DNA of 64,000 nucleotides, from assembly GCF_000182565.1 (NCBI RefSeq), contig NW_015971549.1, forward strand, positions 248,001 through 312,000, written 5' to 3'. Both the position numbers and the translations under genes were made by a program. The DNA comes from Spizellomyces punctatus DAOM BR117. Lineage: Eukaryota; Chytridiomycota; Chytridiomycetes; Spizellomycetales; Spizellomycetaceae. The notes below the pieces were generated by a model. That model was not told the DNA's origin. It saw nothing but the letters and a program-made list of their open reading frames with translations, and ran no database searches. Positions 49,200 to 59,012 of this stretch are shown piece after piece. Position 1 is the stretch's first letter; each line of letters begins with the position of its first letter.

Positions 49200-51534
49200 A
49201 TGTCGGCGCAAATTGTTGAAATCCCTATGGATATGCAATCCTCTCAGCCCGAAAAGCTAACGGGCAAACAGCAAGGCCAAATTGGCAGGCGCGAAATATT
49301 GGAAGAGGTCGAGCGGGCCAGTAAATGGCTCAGTGAGGCCGTTGCAAGGGACCGAAATGCCAAGGAAGCAAAGATGTTGGCGCAGAGGCGTCTCGTACAT
49401 TTCCACGAGGAAGAGGGTATGGAGTTTCTGAATTGCGTTACTCTGTAACGAAGTGTACTTAATTCTTCTTTTTTACCTCAGCCAATATATTCGAGGCCAA
49501 TCTGAAAGAAGCCCGTCAGCTCTACGAATCGCAGCTCGTTGAGCAACGTCTTGTCGAATGGCGGCAAAAGGACGCCGCGGATGACCTCCTCAAGGACGAG
49601 GAGCGCAAAACTGAACTAGTCAAGTTTGTGAACAAAATGGCTGCTCTCAAGATCAAGCTCAGACTGCAAGACGAGGCTCGAGAGCGAGAGGTTGCATTCA
49701 GGGAGAAAATCAAGATGAAGCGGGACGCACATCAGGCCCGAGTCAAGAAATTGGAAGAGCGACAAAAGAAGGAGAGAGACGAACTTTTATCAACGCAAGC
49801 CAGGATTGCAAAGGTATGATTTTACCATTGCTTTGGTGTGGCATCGTCTCTGGTGTGCTCATTCAGTTATCATTTCCTTAGAACCTGAAATTAATACAAT
49901 CTCTTGAAGTCCGAGGTATAGACGAGGCAAAGAAACGTCGTCTCCTCCGCGAGTTTGAAATCCAGTCACAACAACTTGCCATGAAGCAGCAAAAAGAAGC
50001 GGAACAGCTCCGCGAGATCCAACTTTTGAAGATTCGACACATGTCGGAGGCCGTTCAAATGGAGTTCGGCAACATGACCGAAATGGAGGAAGTCGCAGCT
50101 GAGCAGCGGTTGAAAGAGATTGAGCTGGATGCAGACAACCGACTTGCACTTCAGATGGAAGAAGAAAAGCTTGAACGTCAGCAAGCGAAGCTAAAGGCTT
50201 TACAACTCAAAGAAGAGCAAAAGATCCAGCGCAACCATTTGAAGCAAGGACAAAGGAAGCAGAGCAAGCTCCTGGAAAGGCAGCAGCGTCACGCTGCAAA
50301 GCTCCGTGAAAAGATGATGATGGCAGAAAGCGCTGCAATCCTCGGCGGCGACATGGCGATTGGTTCCGGTAACAGCGATGCCGACGGTTCAGACTCCTAC
50401 ACCGGTGACAGTGCTTCGATTGGTTCCTCTGAAGCATCCCGCTCCGAACTCGGCGCGGGTGACGACAGCGAAAACGAAATGGATGCCGAAACGCGGGCCG
50501 TGACCGAAAGCAATGCCGCAGCCGACGCCGAGGCCCGCCGCAAACGAAGCGCACGAAATGACGCCGAAAGCGAGTTAAACGAGGCGTTGAACAAAGGTCG
50601 TGAGCGTGTCAAGAATATGATCGCCCACCAGCGCAAAATGATTGAAGACCTCAAAGTCTATCACAAGGAAGTTCGAGACCAAAAGGCCCGCGAGCACAAG
50701 CGCAAGACTGCCGAAATGAACAAGGATCACGAAGACGAAATGCGCAACGTTAAGACGGAGCAAGCGCAGGAGATGGAAGAGCTTCTTGAGACCATCAGCA
50801 ACCAAGACCTTATTGCTGCCCAACAGTCATCGTTTGATAAACAAATGGACACAGTCGTGTCTAACCAGTTATTAGGAAATATGCTTCCCCGTCATGTGGC
50901 AGAGGAACTTAAAGCCGGTCGGACACCCGAGCCCGCCGCATTCGAGAACGTGGCACTCTTCTTCACCGACATTTACGGATTCAAGGAACTCGCCAACCGA
51001 TCGTCACCGCGCCAGATTGTCGCGCTCCTTAACAGGATGTACATTGCCTTTGATGAAGTGATTGCCAGGTTCCCTGATCTCTACAAGGTAGAGACCGTCA
51101 TGGATAGCTTCATGGTTTGTTCTGGATTAAGCGGAAATACCCAAAAATCTCGCCAAGACTGCATTCGTGATGCAACCATCGCCGCCGAATGCGCAATACA
51201 GCTGCTCGATGCTGTTGAAGCTATAGACATGTCTGACCAACTTGTTGAAAAGCTCAACCTCCGTATCGGTATCCAATGTGGACCGGTTCTAGCTGGTGTC
51301 ATCGGAACCAAGATGCCACATTACTGTTTGTTTGGTGATACTGTCAATACGGCCTCGCGAATGTGCTCTACCAACCAGGCCCTTAGGATTCAAGTCTCGG
51401 AGGCCATGTATGATTTGTTGAAGAATGAATACATTTTGGAGGAGCGGGGCACGATCGCTGTTAAGGGGAAGGGAGATATGAAAACCTTCTTTTTGCTTGG
51501 GCGGAAGGATAAGGTTAGTGAGCCCAACCATTGA
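49200..51534 (+). CDS. Class III guanylate cyclase with long N-terminal coiled coil (copy 1)
   Basis: Three exons (49200-49416, 49482-49813, 49882-51534) give 733 residues. About 500 N-terminal residues are predicted coiled coil (Glu/Lys/Arg/Gln-rich heptads), with a Ser/Asp/Gly-rich break near residues 330-390. A short helix, NMLPRHVAEELKAGR, leads into the catalytic domain from about residue 540. The metal Asp residues (FFTDIYGF and VMDSFMV), guanine-selecting Glu (KVETVMD) and Cys (HYCLFGDTVN), and the transition-state Asn and Arg (DTVNTASRM) are all present. It should therefore make cGMP. There is no signal peptide, membrane helix, HNOB or receptor domain, so it is probably soluble and controlled through the coiled coil. 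Close paralogues lie next to it (convergent at 52690-54921, and 56260-58653). Confidence 0.85.
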
Positions 51535-52689
51535 TGGGAATGCTATTGGGCAGTTTAGTAAAGAGATTGAGCTCGTGGAGGTTGCGGGGTGGATTATGCA
51601 TCTATTGTTCTCGTTTTTTTTATATTCATCTCCAACAAAATATCAAAAATCCCAATTGGTCATTTGCAAATGTTTGCAATTGGGTGAAATTCTTTCGGTC
51701 TTATTCATTTTTCGATTCCCCATTGCGAAAGGAAATTCACAACAAAGGCAGACCAGGTTGATGTTAAGCTTTGGCTGACAATACGCATCCCTCAAGCAGC
51801 ACAAACGATCTTGGATCACGCATCCACTTAACCAAATAGTTCTAAAGCCGACATATGAGGCATTGTCTCCTCTACAGATGCGCGAATATGACCTGACAAA
51901 CAGCGATACAAACGGAGCAATACGGAGAGGTCACGGTTTGGTTGGCGTTAACCAAACTGGGTGTATTTATCAGGACATTTTTACGAAGATAATGAGACCA
52001 TAGACCATATTTGTGCCAAGACCGATTGCCGATTACACTCTACCTCTCTGTTTCGAAGATTTCCAAGCAATAGCGCCGCCTGATAGCTTAGAAGGCATCC
52101 TGGAGTAGGCTTCTTATTTGAGAGGTCTTCTCCCCAATCTGCATCGGAATACGCTTCAAGATCGTCGCTGTTCCAGTGTGCAGTTCTTCTCAGGTACCTA
52201 AATATCCTCTTCACGCTAGTTCAGTTGGTGTTTCCAAGAGCACCTCACAATTCTCAGCAAGTACTTTCTAGTAAGGTACAAGCTCATTAGGTAGGACTAG
52301 GTCTGGACCTTGGGTGTCCGGGGAAGGTGATTCCGCTAGAAACCAGGTTTTCTGCGTCGTCTCCTTCTTGCTATTGATGCCATCGGTCACTTTCCCAACC
52401 TTCTGATCGGGTTGTTCCCACTCCCAATCAATAGAAAAAACCCGCAATTCGGAGCACAAGCTAGCGAAATCACATATTCCTATATTTTGGAATGGGTCCA
52501 TGTCCATGAACGGAAACAAATGGGTTGAAAAGTCTTGGTATATTCAAAAACAATCGTACCCACGCACGCAGAACATGAAGACAGAAAAGCACAAAAAAAT
52601 ATACGAAGGATCTTTTACAATGCAACCCCTTCACAGCCAAGCATGTTTTTCCTATCTCAAAGGTCATCAAACTTTTACCCTGCCAGCTC
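51535..52689. other. Spacer between convergent cyclases, holds a copia remnant
   Basis: Apart from the retrotransposon scrap at about 51980-52260, I see no gene here. Confidence 0.5.
51981..52260 (-). mobile_element. Ty1/copia retrotransposon fragment (RNase H region)
   Basis: The minus-strand frame reads MKRIFRYLRRTAHWNSDDLE then AYSDADWGEDLSNKKPTPGCLLS, the conserved YSDADW segment and start of the RNase H domain of copia-type polyproteins. The next conserved part, GGAIAWKSSKQ, is present in another frame, so the copy is frameshifted. No LTRs or other parts are seen nearby. It is a dead fragment. Confidence 0.75.
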
Positions 52690-54921
52690 TCACTCTACAC
52701 TTTCCAACACCCAAAACCCATCCCCCCCGTCATTTTTCTGGAACTTGAACCGGTCCCCAACCAGACTCTCTACTTCATTCGAAACCAGGATTCCACCCTT
52801 CTGGGCCCCAGCACACAACCGAGAAGCTTTGTCCACCGTGTCGCCCAACACGCGAAAATGGGGGACACGAAAGCCCACAAAGCCGGCTTTAACTTTACCA
52901 CAGTGGATACCGATCTTAAGGTTAATGGATTCTTGGATTCCCAGATCGGATCTAGAGAGGGTTGCCGTTGCTTGTGTGAGTTGTTGGGCGCAGGTGATAG
53001 CTGTGGAAATTGCCTCGGTGATTTGCGAAGGGGATGGAGGGGTATCGGTTAAGCCAACGCACAGGATATAGCCATCTGCAACACTTTCAACCTGGTAGAC
53101 TCCTTCGCATTTGGCGATAATGTCGTCAAAGATGGCGTAGAGTCTTTGGAGAAGCTGGATCATTTGTTTGGCAGTGTATTGGGTAGGTCCTGCGAGGGCG
53201 GTTCGGATGGTTACGGCGTTATCGTAGGTGGTTGGGGCGGGTGTCTGGCCGGCTTTGAGAAGAGAGGCAAAGTGAGGAGGCATGGTGTTTCCTGCAAGTT
53301 TCATGGTGGATATCTCGGGCTCGGCTTTATGTGCATTGATGAGCGCGGTTTGCTCAGCGTGGAGCTCCTGGTACTTTTTAATCATGTCAAACAGTTCTTC
53401 CATATCGGTTGCTTGTTCTGCTCGAATGGTTTGAACTTCTTCTTCTTGCTCTTTTAGAAGGCTTGCTTGTTTGCGTTTGAGCTCGCGAACTTTTTGGTCC
53501 CGTTGGTCCTTATGTTGCAATTTGAGGGATTCGTAGAGCTCCTTGTGGTGCGCTTCGAGTTTTGTGAGTCTTTCCTGGCCTTTTTGGAGGGCCTCAAGAA
53601 GCTCGGTGGCAGCGTCTTTGTTTGAACGCTGTTTTCGTTTGCGGTCGGCTTCGGATCCCTGGACAATGGCCTGGATTTCGGATTCGTCTAGTTCGTGTTC
53701 CATGTGCTCCACGTTACCACCGTCCGTGGAGGAGACTACGTCGGACGTATCTACCTCTGAGGTACCCGCAAAGGAGGATTGGTTGTCCACATCTCGTTCT
53801 TGCTTTTGATGGAAACTGTTGCCGACTTCGGCCATCATGGCTGATGTCTCATCAATGACTGCTCGCTCCCGGATTCTCGCACTCGCCTTTTGATTCCGGT
53901 CGAGCCCCCTCCGCTGCCGATTCTGATAAGAAAGCAATTGGGCTTGAGCGGTTTTTTGCTCTTCTTTGAGTTGGAGAGCTTTGAGCTGGGCCTGTTGGCG
54001 GTCAAGTTTGGCGGCTTCGCTGCTGCGTTCAAGGGTTTGATTCGCGACCAGGGCGTTTTCTCTGAGGGTTTGCTCGGCGAGAAGGTCTTCGAGGTCGCTG
54101 GAAGAAAGGAGATCGAGTTCCATTTGCTCAGACATGTGCCGGAGTTTGATGAGCTACGATATGAGTTTCATTTATAATGAGGCTCTGTGTACCGGAGCGA
54201 AAAGAGAAGCTTTAACTAACCTGCAACTCTCTCAACTGTTCCGCTTCCTTTTGCTGCCTCATAGCCAATTGCTGATATTGCAACTCATATTCCTGAGCCC
54301 GACCCCGTAACTCCATCTCCCCTAACCCCCTCATTTCGAGGGCGTGAATCATTTTCAAGTTTCTCGCAACACGCTCCTGGGTTTTGATCAACTCGCTCCT
54401 TTCCGTTACTTGCGATACTTGGATGGTCTTGGTACGCTTCTCGAATGCTTCGCGTTTCTGTTTCTGTTTGGCACGGAAATCGAGCTCGCGTTCCCTTGCC
54501 TGGTCTTGCTGGGTAGCGTGTGCTTTGAAGGCGGCGATTTTCGATACCATGGCGATGAGTTCTCTTTTGCGAGTTTCGCAGGAGATGAGATCTGCGGCGG
54601 CTTCCCGTTGTCGGTCTTGCACCAGGCGTTGTTCGATAAGTTGTTGTTCATACAGCTGTCGGGCTTCTTTAAGGTTGCCTTCAAAAATGCTTACTGTGGG
54701 ATGTGTAATGTTAATAATGTACAAAACGAAATGTTTTTGGTAAAATATTGCAAATTTCTGTACTGACCTTCTTCCTCTTGGAAGGCTCCCATCCGCCTTT
54801 GAGCGGCAAGCTTTTGCTCCTTGATCTCACGATCGCGACGTAGAGTCGTCACAACAAACTTGTTGTGCGCTTCAACAGCAGACAGCTGCGTAGGCTGCTG
54901 GGGCAAGACATCTGTAGACAT
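52690..54921 (-). CDS. Degenerate coiled-coil class III cyclase paralogue (copy 2)
   Basis: Three exons (54921-54768, 54693-54221, 54153-52690) give 696 residues. The coiled-coil N-terminus has the same IFExNLKEARQLYE block as copy 1. The cyclase-like C-terminal domain is recognisable by YQVESVADGYILCVGL, KIGIHCGKVKAGFVG and FRVLGDTVDKASRLCAG. The first metal Asp is lost (AVTIRTALAGPTQYT in place of FFTDIYGF). The guanine-contact Cys is Arg and the transition-state Asn is Asp. The second metal Asp (in VADGYI) and the late Arg (DKASRL) remain. Homodimeric catalysis is unlikely; a pseudoenzyme or a regulatory partner for the neighbouring cyclases fits better. The frame is open throughout, so it does not look like a decayed gene. 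Confidence 0.8.
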
Positions 54922-55017
54922 GATGATTCTTTTGGACAAATGTTGCAAACGAGTATTTAGGTATGATATCCAACAGTTTCAAATAGACAAATCCAGATGG
55001 ATATAGCCAAAGGTGTG

Positions 55018-55026
55018 CTTTTATGG
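55018..55026 (-). promoter_or_regulatory. TATA-like element of cyclase copy 2
   Basis: On the minus strand CCATAAAAG lies about 97 bases upstream of the copy-2 start codon. Confidence 0.35.
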
Positions 55027-56117
55027 AGAAACCCTAGTTCAAGAAAATGGCGGCACTAGGAACTAGTTCACTTGTTGCAAAAACCCCAAACTCGAATATT
55101 TCACATCAACATAGGCATAAAAACAGGGGAGAAACCGCCTCCCATTGTACAATTGTATACAGACCAAACAGAATGTGAAGAGCCTCGAGGGGACCTACGC
55201 CCCCACCAGAACCTCACCGTGAAAAGCCTCGCCCAGCAAAACCTGAACGTTGTTGAGCAGCAGTAGCAAAGCGAACAATACCATTTACCAGCTTAAAAGC
55301 TGGAGTATTTGGCAAATGTCTTGCATCCCTTAAGGGCTGCTTTGAGCGTCGTCACACGGGTGTACGCCATAGGCAACATTGTTGTTTGTCATGATGAGGA
55401 TTTTGAGTGCGCGATATGCAATGTGCCCTGGTATTGTTTCCTCGGCAGGCTTATTCAGCGTTTGTTTGCATTTTGTAAGGCCAAGAACCCGAGCCACGTT
55501 CTCCGGCATAACTAGTGTCAACAAACTCACAACAACAGTACCTGCCGACCTCACTGTTAATTTTCAGTGTCTTTTTGTTGCGTCGTCGAGGCCTTGCATG
55601 TCCTCTTTTCAAAGCGTATTGTCTCCCATGAAAGATATGCCGGAGATACCTAGACATCATCTCAAAGGAACATTTAACAAAGCGACTCGAAGACAATCCA
55701 TCAATCCATCCAGTGTAGCGCCTCCTCTTTGACAGCCGTTGAATGGATACCCTATTCAAACCTTTGAGATGCGAGTCTTTGGTCCAACACCCAGAGACAT
55801 TTCGCGCCCGTGCCGAAGCACCCTCAGGGTGAAATCCAGTGGGGGACACATTACCAAATCAAAACACAATGGGAATGGGAGACATGGCGGGTTGTTCAAC
55901 GTCGCAGGTATAACTCACATACAGGGGCAGTCAACAATGGGTTTTGTCAAAGGTCCAGGCTTTTGTAGGAGGCGAGTGTGTTGCATTCAGCATCTCTTAT
56001 TGTGTCTAGATTTCGTGAGTGTGGAACGGTTCTTGAAGTGTGCAGTGGGGGTGGGGCTTTGCCTCTGTTCTACTGCAAATTTCTAGAGTTTTCAGTGATA
56101 TCTCAAGCTTTGAGAAG

Positions 56118-56143
56118 TATAAATCCTCCCCTGACGGGATTTC
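56118..56143 (+). promoter_or_regulatory. TATA box and C-rich block of cyclase copy 3
   Basis: TATAAAT at 56118 overlaps AAATCCTCCCC, then GGGATTTC. It lies about 140 bases before the start codon at 56260. The same AAATCCTCCCC plus GGATTTC arrangement follows the TATA box of copy 1. Confidence 0.5.
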
Positions 56144-56259
56144 GCTTTCTTTGCTGATTTTGGAGCTTTCTCTTGGAGGAGCTCATTATATTGTCCCAAT
56201 TTTTCCTCCAACTCAAGGACAAGTATCACATCTCCCTCTGCAAGTTTATTATTGCAGCA

Positions 56260-58653
56260 ATGTCAACAGCAACCGACATGATCGTCCCTACGGCCGGTGG
56301 AGCCCTGGCAGCCCAATCCAGCGGCCACGCCGGCACAGGCGCTGTAACGCACACGCACCAAACAGACCATGAACTCGAACGCATCTTGACACTCATGAAG
56401 GTGGAAGACCAAGCCCTGGCTCTCGCTCTCGAAAAAGAGCGCGCAAGCATGGAATCCACCATGGAACGGATTCACCGTTTAAACAATTTCCGGATTGACG
56501 AAGCTCACATTCGGGAGTCGAATATTGCTGAGAGTCGGTTCTTGGTTGATGCGCAAGATGCTGAGCGTAAGGCACTAACTGTTCGTGAGGCTGAGGAAGC
56601 TGCATCGTTGAAAGAAGAAGAGGAGGACAAGCGCATGTTGGAGATGCTGTTGAGGGAGTTGAGGACACTTAAATTGGGTGTGAGGCAAAAAGCAGAAGCT
56701 TCTGAAAAAGTGATGGCGGTTAAGAAACGATTAGCTGAGAGGCGGACCGCGAATCAGTTGAGGCTGGTAGGAGTAGAGGTCAGACAGGAGAGAGAGAGAA
56801 AGGCGTTGCAAGATAGCCATGTCAGGATTATCAAGGTTTGCATTTTTTTGTTTTGTTTATGGCCATCCATGGGTATTTAACAATGTTCTCGTTATGAAAC
56901 TTAGAACATGAACATGTTCCGCACTCTCCTCTTACAAGATATTGAAGACGCAGCTCTCGACAACCTCATCGCAAACGGCAGTATGTCAGATGATGGAACA
57001 GTTTCCCAAAAAGGAACTGACAGAGCTGACGCCGACAAGCTGCACCAAACCAAAATGCTCCAACTCAAGCTCCGGATGCAGAAAGAAGTTGAACAACTCC
57101 GAGAAGAGCACCTCATGAAACTTAAGCACATGATGAAAGTGTGTGAACTCGAATTGGAACAAACGGAAGAAATTGAAACCTTGATGGCCGAGCAAAAAAT
57201 TCAGGAAATGGAAGTCGAGACGGAACAAAGAAAGGAAATTGAGAATGAAGAGGACCAAATTGCTCAACAGCGAGCGAGTTTAAAGGCGTTTCACACGCAG
57301 CGAGCGCTTCAAGCCAAAGCATCCCGGACGCTCGCTCATCAACGGTACGAAGCAAGACAATTGGCCCGTCAACAAAAAATTGCTGCCAAACAACGCGAGC
57401 GGCAGTTTTTCGCATCCGAGGAGGCTCTCCGCGAAAGCATGCGAGCAATGTCTCAAGAGGAACAGGAAGAAGACGAAGCGAGCTCCCAAGTCTCTGGTCA
57501 TATTAAATCAAGCAAACCCGGCTCAGCCCGTCATTCTGTCGCAGGATTATCCGAAATCAGTTCAACAGACCAGAGCGAAATATCTGACATTACAACTGAC
57601 TCGCACGCCGATACGGCCATTGGTGACGACGCAGAAGCATCCGAAAGCGCCCAAGCGGTCGAAAGCGTCGAACTTGAAGAACAAATTCGCAAAGAACGCT
57701 CTAGGATTGAGGAACTGACTAAACGACACTATGCAGCCATGGAGGCTCTCCGCATCCAACAGCGCGAACTTCGCGAAATCACCAAACGAGAGCATGCTAC
57801 TCAAATGAACCGCCTCCTGGGCGAACAAGAAGATGAATACAAACAACTCAAAATTCAACACCACCATGAAACAGAAGCATTATTGAGCACCCAAAGCGCT
57901 GCAAATGCCCTCGAAGAAGACAATAAAGGCGCTAATGAATTGCTGTATGGAATGCTCCCCCGTTACGTGGCGGATGCAATGAAGATGGGCCACGAGATCC
58001 CACCCAAAGATTTCGAAACAGTAACGATTCTCTATAGCGATATCGTCCAATTCACAAACCTAACCGCGAAATCGTCGCCAAACCAAATCGTCAACCTCCT
58101 CAACAGATTGTATACGGCTTTTGATTCCGCGTTGGATGACTATGCGGATTTATATAAAACAGAGACCATTGGGGATGCATACCAGATCGTTGCGGGGTTG
58201 AATCAAGAATCAGAACAAGGAGGACGTGAAGCCGTTATTCGACGAAATGCAATGGATACCATTGACTGTGCGCTCAGATTCTTGACAGAAATCCGGAACC
58301 TCGACATGACGGACCAAGTCATGCGTGATTTGCATATCCGCATTGGAATCCATTCTGGGCCGTGTGTGGGCGGTGTTGCTGGAGTGACGATGCCAAAGTT
58401 TGCGATTTTTGGGGATACGGTGAATATCGCGAATCAGATGGAACAAAAGTCGAAGCCGAATCGTATTCATATCAGTCAGGCTACTTACGACTTGGTAAAG
58501 GACGCGCCGTTTGTGTTTGAAAAAGTGGAGGGTGCAGTTGTGTTGGAAGGTGGAGTTACTTGCCAGACGTATTGGGTGACGGGACGCAAGGATAGTGCTG
58601 CAAAAGTGGCTACTGCGGGTGGAAAAAAGAAGGCGAGGGTGGTGCTTCAGTAA
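56260..58653 (+). CDS. Class III cyclase with long coiled coil (copy 3)
   Basis: Two exons (56260-56835 and 56905-58653) give 774 residues. The N-terminal half or more is coiled coil, with a Ser/Asp-rich break around residues 400-450. A helix, LLYGMLPRYVADAMKMG, leads into the catalytic domain. The metal Asp residues (ILYSDIVQFTNL and TIGDAYQIVAGL) and the Glu of KTETIGD are present. At the later site the motif is FAIFGDTVNIANQM: the Cys of guanylate cyclases is Ala and the transition-state Arg is Gln, while Asn remains. That pattern, metal-binding half intact but the other half altered, resembles subunits of heterodimeric cyclases, with copy 1 a possible partner. A homodimer may still have weak activity. 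The intron (after RIIK) matches the second intron position of copy 1. The C-terminus ends in a Lys-rich tail. Confidence 0.82.
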
Positions 58654-58883
58654 GAAAACTTCCCATACAAACTTTGTTGGGGATAAAGGATCGTGGGAAC
58701 TCTATCGAAATTTACACATCTTCAGTCTTCTGGTGTTGCTTAAAACGTTCAAAGTGAGTCAAGGTGCAATACCTTGGCATCATGCCCAAAGTTCACATAA
58801 AACAAACAAAAATGTTATTCTCCAAAAGCCCATCTCATGTATTAAAAAGTCCGATAATACAGTCCCGCTCATCAACAACAAAA

Positions 58884-58976
58884 CTAGACAAACCCAACCA
58901 AATCCCAAATCATCGTCTCACTCAAATCCCCAAACATAGCTTGCAAGAACTGGTCCTCATGTGATGGTGCAGGCCC

Positions 58977-59012
<36 letters not shown>

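Larger units (their letters stand above)
54922..56259. other. Divergent promoter region of cyclase copies 2 and 3
   Basis: This 1.3 kb spacer separates the two start codons. Reading frames in it have no recognisable domain. TATA-like boxes lie near each gene. Confidence 0.5.
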
